The notes below the pieces were generated by a model that was not told the DNA's origin, searched no databases, and saw only the letters and a list, made by a program, of their open reading frames with translations. Both the position numbers and the translations under genes were made by a program. Below, in pieces: positions 9,089 through 17,342 of a stretch of DNA of 53,396 bases; the first letter of the stretch is position 1, and each line of letters begins with the position of its first letter. The stretch comes from Moorena bouillonii PNG (GTDB lineage: Bacteria; Cyanobacteriota; Cyanobacteriia; Cyanobacteriales; Coleofasciculaceae): positions 5,222,817-5,276,212 of the forward strand of contig NZ_MKZS01000001.1 in the NCBI RefSeq assembly GCF_001942495.1, given 5' to 3'.

Positions 9089-10033
9089 ATGAGTTACGAC
9101 AGTACCCTTAAATATTTAGTTGAACAATATCCCCAAGCCTTTACCCGTTGGTTGTGGAACCAGGAACCACCAGAAGATATAGAAATTCTCAACACCGAAT
9201 TAAGTACAGAACCAATTCGGGCAGATGCCTTGTTTTTTGTGCGGGTTGCTGATGCTATTTTGCATTTGGAATTTCAAACCCTACCCCAGTCTGAACCTCC
9301 CTTACCCCTGCGGATGCTCGATTATTGGGTGAGGTTGTATCGCCAGTATCGCTGTAAGATTGAGCAGGTAATAATTTTTCTGAAACCAAGCCGATTAGCG
9401 GGAGTATTTGTGAATCAATTTACCGAGCCGAACCTATCCTTCCACTACCGAGTGATTCGGATTTGGGAATGTGATCCACAACCGTTACTTACCACCCCAG
9501 GGTTACTACCCTTGGCAGTATTAGCACAAGCGGAAGTGCCAGAAAACCTGCTATCCCAAGTAGCAGCCAGAATCGATATGATTGAAGATAGACAACAGCA
9601 GCGTAACCTATCTGCTTGCGTGCAACTGTTGGCTGGGGTGAAATTTGATGAGCAGTTAATTCAAGCTTATTTTCGGGAGGATATGATGCAAGAGTCGGTG
9701 GTTTATCAACGCATTATTCGTCAAGGATTAGAACAAGGATTAGAACAAGGATTAAAACAAGGATTAGAACAAGGATTAAAACAAGGATTAAAACAAGGAT
9801 TAGAACAAGGATTAGAACAAGGATTAGAACAAGGATTAGAACAAGGAAAGCACAATGAGCTTAATTTAATTATCCGTCTACTTAACCGTCGCCTAGGTCA
9901 GCTCAATCCCCAATTACAGCATCAAATTGAGCAGTTATCCTTTTCCCAGTTGGAGGATTTAGGGGAAGCGTTGTTGGATTTTGAAACCGAAGTGGATTTG
10001 AGCAATTGGTTGAACCAGTTCAGGGATAGGTAA
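9089..10033 (+). CDS. Rpn/YhgA-like nuclease-fold protein with DUF4351 tail
   Basis: A 314-residue protein. The N-terminal half has RADALFFV (D46) and LHLEFQT (E61, Q63), the nuclease-like pattern of Rpn/PD-(D/E)XK proteins often annotated as recombination-promoting nuclease or putative transposase. Residues 213-252 are ten tandem tetrapeptides GLEQ/GLKQ encoded by a 12-bp repeat, predicted to be a long charged helix. The end (LIIRLLNRRLGQLNPQLQ and LEDLGEALLDF) is a DUF4351-type domain. These proteins form large paralogous families in filamentous cyanobacteria. Substrate unknown. Confidence 0.75.
   Translation: MSYDSTLKYLVEQYPQAFTRWLWNQEPPEDIEILNTELSTEPIRADALFFVRVADAILHLEFQTLPQSEPPLPLRMLDYWVRLYRQYRCKIEQVIIFLKPSRLAGVFVNQFTEPNLSFHYRVIRIWECDPQPLLTTPGLLPLAVLAQAEVPENLLSQVAARIDMIEDRQQQRNLSACVQLLAGVKFDEQLIQAYFREDMMQESVVYQRIIRQGLEQGLEQGLKQGLEQGLKQGLKQGLEQGLEQGLEQGLEQGKHNELNLIIRLLNRRLGQLNPQLQHQIEQLSFSQLEDLGEALLDFETEVDLSNWLNQFRDR
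9725..9844 (+). repeat. Ten 12-bp repeats encoding GLEQ/GLKQ
   Basis: Ten units of GGATTAGAACAA with A/G variation at one position (E or K). The frame is preserved for any copy number, so length variation between strains is likely. Confidence 0.95.
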
Positions 10034-10359
10034 TATGTAAGCTATCAGCTATCAGCTATCAGCTATCAGCTATCAGCTTAAGCGCTACGCGCACGCTACG
10101 CGAACAGCTATCAGCTATCAGCTATCAGCTTTTGAATCAAACAGGTCAGCATTCGAATAATGCTGAGTTATGTCACAGCGTCGTTCGCACAGCGTGGCCA
10201 AACGCGCCCCGCGTGGCCTTTTGGCCAAGGCCAAAGCCTGTACCACAAACTAGAAGCCTGTGGCACAAAGCGGTTCCCGTAGCGTGAGCCTTTAGCTGAC
10301 GGCTGACGGCTGACGGCTGACGGCTGAAAACTGATAGCTGATAGCTTTCTTGCTATCTA
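10034..10359. other. Repeat-filled spacer upstream of tRNA-Ala
   Basis: Contains CTATCAG heptamers at 10042-10077 and 10105-10130, a GCTACGCGCACGCTACGCGAA block at 10083-10104, GGCC palindromes near 10195-10230, and ACGGCTG heptamers at 10297-10327. No gene is seen. Confidence 0.75.
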
Positions 10360-10432
10360 TGGAGAATAGGGGATTCGAACCCCTGACCTCTGCGGTGCGA
10401 TCGCAGCGCTCTACCAACTGAGCCAATTCCCC
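10360..10432 (-). tRNA. tRNA-Ala(CGC)
   Basis: The minus strand folds as a 73-nt cloverleaf without encoded CCA. The acceptor GGGGAAT pairs with ATTCTCC (one G-U), the anticodon stem CTGCG pairs with CGCAG, and the T arm is GGGG-TTCGAAT-CCCC. The loop ATCGCAC places anticodon CGC at 10397-10399. The anticodon region contains a HIP1 octamer, GCGATCGC. Confidence 0.95.
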
Positions 10433-10509
10433 CTAGTAATTTGGTTTATTACTTTTGTTTATATGTTTATTCTAGCAGCAGGACTAATATCCCTGTGCCC
10501 TTGTATGGT

Positions 10510-11235
10510 CTAGATTTCTGCTACTGGCTGAGGTGATACCCCAGAATAGACCTGCTGCACCCGTTCTAATTCCAGCTGATTCAAATAATCCACAGTCCAG
10601 TTAGCGTGACGCTGTAGCATATGAAGGGGATAAGTACTAGCCACTCCTACCACTGGCATGCCAGCTCGCTTCGCCGCCTCAATTCCAGCCAAAGAATCTT
10701 CTATCACTAGACATTCCGCAGGTTTCAAGTTCAGGTTACCATAAACTTGATTGAGCCGCTCTACCGCTAGCAGATAGCCATCCGGTTCCGGTTTACTAGT
10801 AGTAATATCATCACCAGCAACAATCAAACTAAAATAGTGAGCTAAACCAGCGCGATTGAGCACCACTTCTACCTCATTCCGCAATGCTCCAGTCACCAGA
10901 GCCATTGGTATCTGAGCACCCTGGATCTGAACCATTAAATCCTCCACACCAGGATAAATGGGCAACGTTTCTATACTTTCTAGCTGACGTTGATAGGCAG
11001 CAGCTTTGCGGCTAATGAGCTGATTTAAGTAATCCTCCGTAACCACCCGACCGCGACGCTTAAGTAACTCTCGCAGACAAGAGCGATCGCCTCTACCTGT
11101 ACAAACCTGTCGAAACTCTTCGGAATCCGGACGCAAATTTTCCCCAAGAATAATTTCCTCAATTAGTTTCTCGTGAATCGGCTCATCATTGATTATTACT
11201 CCGTTAAAATCAAACAGAACTGCTTTCAAACTCAT
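10510..11235 (-). CDS. HAD-superfamily hydrolase-like protein lacking the second motif-I aspartate
   Basis: A 241-residue protein of the beta-phosphoglucomutase-like HAD subgroup. Motif I is LFDFNGVIINDEP, with the nucleophile D9 present but position 11 an Asn in place of the usual acid/base Asp. A helical cap follows (residues 18-90). Motif II is ALVTGALRNEV, motif III is the lysine in TSKPEPDGYL, and motif IV is CLVIEDSLAGIEAAKRAGM. The D-to-N change should weaken classical phosphatase turnover, so this may be a slow or different enzyme. The DFNGV form recurs in cyanobacterial homologues, as far as I recall, so it is probably not a recent mutation. Confidence 0.8.
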   Translation of the reverse strand: MSLKAVLFDFNGVIINDEPIHEKLIEEIILGENLRPDSEEFRQVCTGRGDRSCLRELLKRRGRVVTEDYLNQLISRKAAAYQRQLESIETLPIYPGVEDLMVQIQGAQIPMALVTGALRNEVEVVLNRAGLAHYFSLIVAGDDITTSKPEPDGYLLAVERLNQVYGNLNLKPAECLVIEDSLAGIEAAKRAGMPVVGVASTYPLHMLQRHANWTVDYLNQLELERVQQVYSGVSPQPVAEI

Positions 11236-11679
11236 AAGTACCTAGATATAAATTCTGTTACTATTGTTTATAAGCATAAAAAAAATAACGTTAATCAACC
11301 CTTTTTTGTTCCCCGTTACCCCTTGCCTATTCCCTTATTTTAACATTCAACGTTACTAATCTTAACAGTCAAGGTTAATTGTGTCCAAGTGATTACTTGA
11401 GGTCAGCTATCAGCTATCAGCTATCAGCTATCAGCTTATGGGTTATAGGCACTGAAGTATAGTTTAGGACATAGTATTTTGGTTTAAAGGGAGCAGGGAG
11501 CAGGGAGCAGGGAAAATAAATATGTCCTAAGCTTTGCTTCGACTGCTATACCTCACAGGCTTCTAGCCTGTGCGACGCTACTTGACTTTTGAATAAAACA
11601 GGTAACCATTCATTTATCTGAGTTAAGTCTGCTGAGCGCTGAGCGCTGACCGCTGAATGCTTACTACTTGAGAAAGGCA
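11236..11679. other. Repeat-filled spacer, no gene seen
   Basis: Holds CAGCTAT heptamers at 11404-11436, GGGAGCA heptamers at 11490-11515, the palindrome CACAGGCTTCTAGCCTGTG at 11555-11573 and GAGCGCT units near 11633-11652. The HAD gene promoter should be at its left end. Confidence 0.7.
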
Positions 11680-12292
11680 CTATACCGCTGGAACCGGCAG
11701 CCCTTGTGACGCAATATCATCTGGAAAACTTCCCTCAGATTGAGATTCCCAAACAGTTGATTTCCCTACTGGCAAAGGTTTTAGACCCTGAGTTATTTGA
11801 TGCAGCCACCACCATTGCGTAGTCCGGACTGCTTCAAAACTAGCTGCACCCATCCAAGCATCAACGCTACCATTAGCGTAAGCCTTGATATAGGGTTCTT
11901 CAAAAACTTCCGTTAGCCAATTCGCCTCCCGGATCGTAGTCTGATTCCCGTCTAGAATCAAGACTTGTCCTCCCCCTTGGAGCAGTCGGAAGGATTCATG
12001 CAAAATCGACTGAGTTACCTTGGGTGGAGTTTCGTGAAACAACAGTGATGCTGTAACTAGATCAAAAGACTGATCATCTAAACCGGTCTGTTCAGCCATA
12101 CCATGAAGCCACTGAATATCGAGATTAGCCTTGTTAGCTTTATAGTCAGCCATGACCAGCATATAAGGTGACCAAAAATATCGGTTTCAAGCCTGGCCTT
12201 GGCCAAAAGGCCACGCGGGGCGCGTTTGGCCACGCTACTTGAGGTGCCCATAAGCGGGCGAATTTTTCAAAAATGATGTGTTATAATCTAAT

Positions 12293-12510
12293 TAAGTGTG
12301 TAGCCTAGCACAGGCAGGATTCGTCGGTACTGCCCTATTCCCCAACGACGTAAAGCGATGCTAGTACACGAGGCGCGAAAAACCTCTAAAACGCATGGAT
12401 CTTAACGGATACCGAATACCAGTAAAATACGATTGCAAAATATTAACGTACCGTGGGGCACACGGAAACGGGAAATTCCAACGCTTAGGGAGATAAGCCC
12501 ACGCTCGTTT
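12293..12510 (+). ncRNA. HEARO / IscB omega-RNA-like sequence
   Basis: The order of short blocks AGCACAGGC, ATTCGT, CCCTATTCCCC, AAAGCGATGC and GATAAGCCC resembles the core of IscB omega-RNAs as I remember them. Local stems are visible: TGTG/CACA (12296-12312), GGCAG/CTGCC (12313-12334) and CCGTG/CACGG (12451-12465). In living elements this RNA lies directly upstream of iscB and its 5' neighbour serves as guide. Here it stands alone. The assignment rests on memory of the motif, not on a covariance model. Confidence 0.55.
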
Positions 12511-12591
12511 AGTTAAATTAGGCTCGATACTTGGTTATGCATGAACCGGTGTTTGGCTTAAGTATTGCCTTTCAGGATAGCTAATTTTAGC

Positions 12592-12641
12592 GATGCAGCG
12601 CGGTCTTGGGGGTTTCCCCCATGAGCGACTGCATCAAGACA
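12592..12641 (+). repeat. Mobile palindromic repeat, copy 1 (GATGCAG...CTGCATC)
   Basis: The same sequence as the 52-bp insertion at 19605-19656, apart from its last two bases, with outer stem GATGCAG/CTGCATC and inner stem TGGGGG/CCCCCA. A third copy with a different inner loop is at 42046-42096. Confidence 0.9.
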
Positions 12642-13039
12642 AGGCGTGTCGTAGAACTAAGAATCCCCGTTCTTACTTCGGCGGGGAGTGTCAAGGACCC
12701 AGGTTTCATTAGGGGGCAACGCATATTGGGTAATTGGGTCGTAGCTTGTGGCTGCACTTCCATTCAAGTAGCCCCCTTCAATACCATGGAAATTCTGAGT
12801 GCTGTAATAGTCAGGATAGATTAAATCAGGGTTACGGAAGCGATCGCACTCAGCTTCCCAATCCATAGTTTGGTAAAACTGTAGCAGCTTTTCTTGATCA
12901 ATCAAGCTAAAGATGATCGGGGATAAGAAACGGTCCCAAAGTGTATCTTGATTAACTGCCATAGGTATAATTCCTGTAGATGTCAAACCAACTGCTAACG
13001 CAGTATACCTTGAGGGTGATTAATCTAGCACCACACTCC

Positions 13040-14170
13040 TTACCGTTGCCGTTTAATATACCGAGCAAACCGCTCCCGACCCTCTTGCAGATTACCAGGA
13101 ATACCATTAGGGTAAGTTTTAGCAATCAGACTCTGGAGTTGTTCAATCCGATTACTAGGGTTAGGGTGAGTAGTGACATACTCCCACACTGAATCGAAGA
13201 TTACAGTGTGGGCTTCTTACCAACTCCAGCCATCGCTTAGGATACTCGGTAAGCTTTATTAACGACACGGGATGCCCCTCCGCGCCGGAACAATACAATA
13301 AGTTCTATTTTTAATTAGTAGGTGGCGGTTAGCTCTTAATTTGTTTTCCCTACTATTTTTAGTATAACGTTTTTCAGCCTGTTTATCAGAGTTCCAGCTC
13401 CGCGATTCATCCCACACTCATGCTGCGCATTGAGATGTGGGGCTTCTCGCGGAGGAAGCTAAAAAACTCCGGTGGTTGCCCACCCTGTCGAATCGAGTTA
13501 AGGACTTGCATCAGTTCAACGATTCCCCTAGGGTTATAGCCCGCTTGTGTCATAAATCGAAAACCAAGGCGGTCGCTTTCTAATTCATCCTCACGTCCAT
13601 ACTTAAGGCTAACCATTTGATTAATCGCTTGGGCAAGTAGTGCTGCTTGCCTGCCACTCTGGGCATCATCACTGGCAGCAATACCAACAGCATTAACCAA
13701 TGCTACCCCAAGTTTCTGCTTGGCCAGATGTTCTGCACCATGTCGTCCCACCACGTGACCAATCTCATGGCCCAACACCCCCGCCAGCTGAGCTTCTGAA
13801 TTAAGTCGCCTGAGCATGGCCAGGGTCAGAAAAATTTGTCCCCCTGGTAGAGCAAAGGCATTCACCGTGCGGGGGTCACTCAACAAATAGAACTCAAACG
13901 GATAAGGTGAACCAGAGGCTGCCGACTTTTTGACAATCTGCTCTCCCACTTGAGAAATATATCCTTGAAGGGCTTTATCTTGGTAAAGACCACCGTGTTG
14001 AGCGGCCATTTCCGTGCTTGTAACCCAATCACCACTTCCTGACGGGGGGAAAGTTGGATGCGCTGCTTTTCCCCAGTTACTGGGTTTTCAGAGACACTGG
14101 TAAAGTAGCTGATCAACCCAAACAAGCCGACTATGAATGCAATTCCTAAACGAAGGATTAGTCTACGCAC
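13040..14170 (-). pseudogene. M48-family zinc metallopeptidase, frameshifted and split
   Basis: It begins MRRLILRLGIAFIVGLFGLI (membrane anchor or signal), then NPVTGEKQRIQLSPRQEVVIGLQAR. A one-base loss near 14010 shifts the frame. The new frame carries MAAQHGGLYQDKALQGYI and the zinc motif HEIGHVVGRH with the later glutamate in YGREDELESDRLGFRFM, ending at ...GGQPPEFFS. A 286-bp element intervenes (13172-13457). The frame then resumes THPNPSNRIEQLQ and stops at 13040. Removing the element and restoring one base gives exactly 282 codons. The lesions probably inactivate this periplasmic or membrane-bound quality-control protease. Confidence 0.85.
13172..13457 (-). mobile_element. 286-bp IS605-type derivative without tnpB
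   Basis: Read on the minus strand, its left end GAAGCCCCACATC...GTGTGGGATGAAT matches the left end of the TnpB element at 22503 (GAAGCCCCACGTC...GTGGGATGAAT). Its right 110 bases match the 3' end of tnpB and the terminal hairpin of that element (GGGGCATCCCGT..., then GAAGCCCACACTGTAATC and GTGTGGGAGTATGTCAC). The interior, including tnpB, is gone. It must have been moved by a transposase supplied elsewhere. It splits the M48 peptidase gene between codons for Ser and Thr. Confidence 0.85.
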
Positions 14171-14321
14171 CGATTATCTCCCAAATTCATCCATAGCAAA
14201 ATACTATAAGACTATTGTTCTAGAAGATATGATTAATGATTAGAACCGTTATGATTAGAGCTATCATTTAACAAGTATTACCCTATATTGACCAATCTGT
14301 ATTAGTCCTGAAAACTTACAT

Positions 14322-14368
14322 AGGTGCGCTTGACCCATTAAGAATTAAATTCGCCACGGGTCGCACCT
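14322..14368. repeat. Dispersed palindrome AGGTGCG...CGCACCT, copy A
   Basis: About 47 bp bounded by AGGTGCG and CGCACCT with AATTAAATT in the middle. Other copies are at 28318-28363, 28522-28567 and 42097-42146. This copy sits in the leader of the response regulator gene, 28 bases before its start, so it may form a hairpin in the mRNA. Confidence 0.9.
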
Positions 14369-14395
14369 CTTGTTTGGCCTAGACACCATTCAGCT

Positions 14396-15070
14396 ATGAC
14401 CCACCATATTTTAGTTGTCGAAGATGAAACCAAACTAGCCCAGTTTATTGAACTGGAACTCAAGTACGAAGGTTATCAGGTTAGTGTTGCCTACGATGGA
14501 TTAGCTGGTTTGGGAGCAGCGCGGGAATCTAATCCAGATTTAGTAATACTTGACTGGATGCTACCGGGCATATCAGGACCAGAAATTTGCCGACGCCTGC
14601 GCAGTACTGGTAATCAGGTGCCGATTATCTTATTAACCGCTAAAGATGAAGTAAGCGATCGCGTTAGTGGTTTAGATGCTGGTGCTGATGACTACGTAGT
14701 CAAACCCTTCAGCGTAGAGGAATTATTAGCCAGAGTCCGAGCTCATCTGCGACGCAATCAAACCGAAGACCCCAACATCCTGCAATTTGCCGACTTAAGT
14801 TTAAACCATAGCACCCGTGAAGTGTATCGAGGTCAGCGATTAATTGAACTGACTGTCAAAGAATTTGATCTACTCGAATATCTCCTAGCCCATCCCCGAC
14901 AAGTCCTCACCCGAGAGCAAATCCTCGAAAGAGTTTGGGGTTATGACTTTATGGGTGACTCTAATATCATAGAAGTTTACATTCGCTACTTGCGCCTGAA
15001 GCTAGAAGCCAACAACGAAAACCGTCTAGTCCAAACCGTGCGCGGTGTTGGCTACGTATTGCGAGATTAG
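14396..15070 (+). CDS. OmpR/PhoB-family response regulator (ManR-like)
   Basis: A 224-residue protein with a receiver domain (residues 1-120) and a winged-helix DNA-binding domain (130-222). The phosphoacceptor is D53 in [10 protein letters not shown], with acidic D10/E11, threonine in ILLTAKDE and lysine in YVVKPF. The winged helix shows [16 protein letters not shown] and VWGYDF...YIRYLRLKL. The receiver resembles cyanobacterial ManR-type regulators, but a ligand or cognate sensor cannot be named; no histidine kinase gene is adjacent. Confidence 0.9.
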   Translation: MTHHILVVEDETKLAQFIELELKYEGYQVSVAYDGLAGLGAARESNPDLVILDWMLPGISGPEICRRLRSTGNQVPIILLTAKDEVSDRVSGLDAGADDYVVKPFSVEELLARVRAHLRRNQTEDPNILQFADLSLNHSTREVYRGQRLIELTVKEFDLLEYLLAHPRQVLTREQILERVWGYDFMGDSNIIEVYIRYLRLKLEANNENRLVQTVRGVGYVLRD

Positions 15071-15113
15071 TCCTGAGTGCATCATTCCTGATTGCATCAG
15101 TCCATCCTGACTT

Positions 15114-15191
15114 CCGACTCCCGACTCCCGACTCCCGACTCCCGTTCCCCTCTTGGGAGGGGTTAGGGGTGGGTTCCGACTCCCGACTCCC
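15114..15191. repeat. Heptamer array CGACTCC
   Basis: Four CGACTCC units at 15114-15142 and two more at 15177-15191, separated by a GGGAGGGGTTAGGGGTGGG tract. It lies between the convergent response regulator and ferredoxin genes. Confidence 0.9.
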
Positions 15192-15215
15192 TAAAAGCAT
15201 GGAAAACTGCTATAC

Positions 15216-15539
15216 CTAATAGCCAAAACTCATATGGATGCGGGGATGGAGTTTTGCCCTTACTAACTTACCTCCTTGCAGATGTTCTTCCACAATTACC
15301 GGCACATCTTGTGGTTTGACTCGGCAATACCAAGTCTCCTCTGGAACAATCCGCACCGTTGGACCAGAACTACACTGTCCCTGGCAAGTTGTACCAATCA
15401 CGCTAAAGTCAGAAAGATCAGCTTCCTCGAAGGCAGCCAGCACCTCAGCTGAACCGACTGCTAAACAAGACTTATATTGGCAGACTAAAACACAAGGCTT
15501 TTCAGTTTTGGCACTGTCTTGAGTAAAGTTTGTTTCCAC
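15216..15539 (-). CDS. Thioredoxin-like [2Fe-2S] ferredoxin
   Basis: A 107-residue protein. The cysteine pattern C20-x4-C25 (VCQYKSC) and C52-x3-C56 (TCQGQCSSGP) is that of thioredoxin-like [2Fe-2S] ferredoxins; C16 is an additional cysteine. The C-terminal half VRIVPEETWYCRVKPQDVP is typical of the stand-alone cyanobacterial form. It should carry electrons in the cytoplasm; partner unknown. Confidence 0.85.
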   Translation of the reverse strand: METNFTQDSAKTEKPCVLVCQYKSCLAVGSAEVLAAFEEADLSDFSVIGTTCQGQCSSGPTVRIVPEETWYCRVKPQDVPVIVEEHLQGGKLVRAKLHPRIHMSFGY

Positions 15540-15674
15540 CTTAAGTTCAGTTACTATTAAGAATTATTACTACTGTCATCATAACCATTGACTTTTAGGC
15601 ATATTTTAATGTCATTATCCCGTAGGATGCAAAATAGCTGTTTTCAGTCCTGAGTCGGTTTTGAGCTATGGGCG
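15540..15674. other. Short spacer, ferredoxin upstream region
   Basis: No gene seen. It should contain the ferredoxin promoter and ends at the left boundary of the first TnpB element. Confidence 0.4.
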
Positions 15675-15750
15675 GCAGCCCCGCGCCCTACGCGGATATT
15701 GTGGGCGTCGGGAAGGATAGCCCGGTGATGGAGTGGAACGGAATCACCAA

Positions 15751-15891
15751 TTAGGAATGTCTTGGCTCAGGGAAGCGAGCTATTAAGTTTCTAAGTACTT
15801 CCGATTCATTTATTCCCCTCCGTTCTGCTTCTTGTTATAGCTTCTTTTTCTCATATTCGGTTAACCGAATTGTCATCTTTATTGTTTTCAA
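15751..15891 (-). pseudogene. Ribbon-helix-helix protein of the TnpB element, with internal stop
   Basis: The minus strand reads LKTIKMTIRLTEYEKKKL, stop, QEAERRGINESEVLRN, then LIARFPEPRHS. This is the same protein as the intact 47-residue gene in TnpB element 2, but its start codon is TTG and TAA occurs at 15835-15837 in place of GAG. It is divergent from tnpB, 68 bp away. Confidence 0.75.
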
Positions 15892-15959
15892 TATGAATTG
15901 CCATTTGACTAGCTATATACTAAGATAGTAACAGGTCGATAAACCAGAGTAAAAACAGA

Positions 15960-17180
15960 ATGAGAGCTGCTTACCAGTACCGATTAAGATTAACCAAGAC
16001 TCAAGTAATTCAATTAGAGAAATGGTTAGAAATGTTGCGCTGCCAATATAACTACTTATTGGCTGACAGATTTGCCTGGTACGAACAAAATCGCTGTTCC
16101 ATCAATGCATGTTCTTTGGTTTGTCATCTCCCAGAACTCAGGGATAATCCTGATTACTACTCTCAAAAACGAACTCTTCCCCAGCTCAAGCAAAATAGAC
16201 CGTGGTACGGAGAAATTCATGCTCACGTTCTACAGGACTGCGTTAAACGAGTAGATTTAGCCTTTAAACGGTATCTCAAGGGGGATTGTAACGGTAGAAT
16301 AAGTGGAAGACCTCGGTTTAAAGGAAAAGCCCGGTACCGTTCCTTAACTTTCCCTTCTCTTGGGAAAAACCCTATTGATGGCCACCGTTTAAAACTACCT
16401 AAATTTGGGTGGGTCAAGATGGTTTACCACAGGCCAATCCCTGACGGCTTCAAGATTAAGACAGCTACAATTACCCGTAAAGCGGATGGTTACTATATCA
16501 CCTTATCGATCCAAGACGATACTGTACCTGAACTAATCCCTGTTGATCAGGTATCTAATCCTGTGGGGATTGATATGGGTCTTAAGTCGTTTTTGATTAA
16601 GTCTGATGGTACTGAGGTAGAAATTCCTCAATATTACCGAAAAGCTCAAAAACGGCTCAAGAAAATTCAGAAAGCCGTTAGCCGAACGAGAATTGGTAGC
16701 AATAACCGAAAAAAGGCTGTAACCAAACTAGGGAAGGCTCATAAAAAGGTAGCTGATACCCGAAAAGACTTTCATTTTAAGACGGCGTGCGGTCTGCTAG
16801 ATGACCACGATCTAGTAGCCCATGAAAAGCTCAACATTAAAGGTCTAGCCAGGACTAAAATGGCTAAATCAGTTTTGGACGCTGGATGGGGTCAATTCCT
16901 GTCAATCCTCTCAGTCAAAGCCGAGAATGCTGGGCTGTTAACGGTTGCAGTTAATCCCAAGAATACTAGCCAGAACTGTTCAAACTGCGGGAAGAAAGTA
17001 CCCAAAAAACTAAAAGACCGCACCCATTCCTGTCACCATTGTGGTTATATCGCAGATAGGGATGTTAATGCGGCTAAAAATATCTTGAAATTGGCGGTGG
17101 GGCATCCCGTCAGAAGTAAAGCTTACCGAGTAACCCAGGCAATGGCCGGTGTTGGTAAGAAGCCCGCGTTGTCCCGTTAG
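15960..17180 (+). CDS. tnpB: TnpB RNA-guided nuclease (IS605 OrfB family)
   Basis: A 406-residue protein. The N-terminal wedge starts [15 protein letters not shown]. The RuvC-like catalytic acids are in GIDMGLKS (about residue 205), [10 protein letters not shown] (about 288) and [10 protein letters not shown] (about 366), and the zinc ribbon is CSNCG...CHHCG. All key residues are present, so the protein may be active as an omega-RNA-guided DNA nuclease that keeps the element in place. No tnpA transposase is nearby. It is closely similar to the copy at 22755-23969, and the two flank an 5.5-kb segment. Confidence 0.95.
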   Translation: MRAAYQYRLRLTKTQVIQLEKWLEMLRCQYNYLLADRFAWYEQNRCSINACSLVCHLPELRDNPDYYSQKRTLPQLKQNRPWYGEIHAHVLQDCVKRVDLAFKRYLKGDCNGRISGRPRFKGKARYRSLTFPSLGKNPIDGHRLKLPKFGWVKMVYHRPIPDGFKIKTATITRKADGYYITLSIQDDTVPELIPVDQVSNPVGIDMGLKSFLIKSDGTEVEIPQYYRKAQKRLKKIQKAVSRTRIGSNNRKKAVTKLGKAHKKVADTRKDFHFKTACGLLDDHDLVAHEKLNIKGLARTKMAKSVLDAGWGQFLSILSVKAENAGLLTVAVNPKNTSQNCSNCGKKVPKKLKDRTHSCHHCGYIADRDVNAAKNILKLAVGHPVRSKAYRVTQAMAGVGKKPALSR

Positions 17181-17342
17181 GGCAACGTCGGGAGTATGTC
17201 ACGAAGCACAGTCTCCTGTTATGCACCAATGACCAATGAATAATTACCAATAACTCATTGCTCAACCATCCAATTGAATCGGAGAGCAGCTTAACATTAG
17301 AATGAAGACCACACTTCGAACCCAATTGTCCCTGAATCCGTC

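Larger units (their letters stand above)
12179..12694 (+). mobile_element. Remnant of an IscB-type IS200/IS605 element (no ORF left)
   Basis: The segment lies between the two methyltransferase fragments. From left to right it holds a GGCC/GCGTGGCC palindrome (12193-12240), a short left-end-like hairpin GCCCATAAGCGGGC (12246-12259), a HEARO/omega-RNA-like region, a 52-bp mobile palindrome, and a right end AATCCCCG...CGGGGAGTGTCAA (12662-12694). That right end resembles those of the TnpB elements here (hairpin then GTATGTCA). No iscB or tnpA coding sequence remains. Confidence 0.55.
11680..12962 (-). pseudogene. Class I SAM methyltransferase, split by an element remnant
   Basis: The N-terminal part begins MAVNQDTLWDRFLSPIIF at ATG 12962 and runs to ALPPNETWV at about 12696. 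The C-terminal part starts SPYMLVMADYKANKANLD near 12176 and ends at 11680, through FDLVTASLLFHETPP and LLQGGGQVLILDGN. Together they make one methyltransferase of the type seen in cyanobacteria. The roughly 40 residues that should join them, including the glycine-rich SAM motif I, are missing. In their place lies 520 bp with a HEARO-like RNA sequence and an IS605-type end. The insertion therefore came with a deletion and the gene is dead. Confidence 0.8.
15675..17202 (+). mobile_element. IS200/IS605-group TnpB element, copy 1
   Basis: The left end is a GC-rich imperfect hairpin (CCCCGCGCCC...GGGCGTCGGG, about 15677-15713). The right end is AAGCCCGCGTTG...CAACGTCGGG then AGTATGTCAC, ending at 17202. 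Inside are a broken antisense ribbon-helix-helix gene and intact tnpB; no tnpA is present. The 3' part of tnpB plus the terminal hairpin is where the omega-RNA is expected. The left boundary is approximate. Confidence 0.75.
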
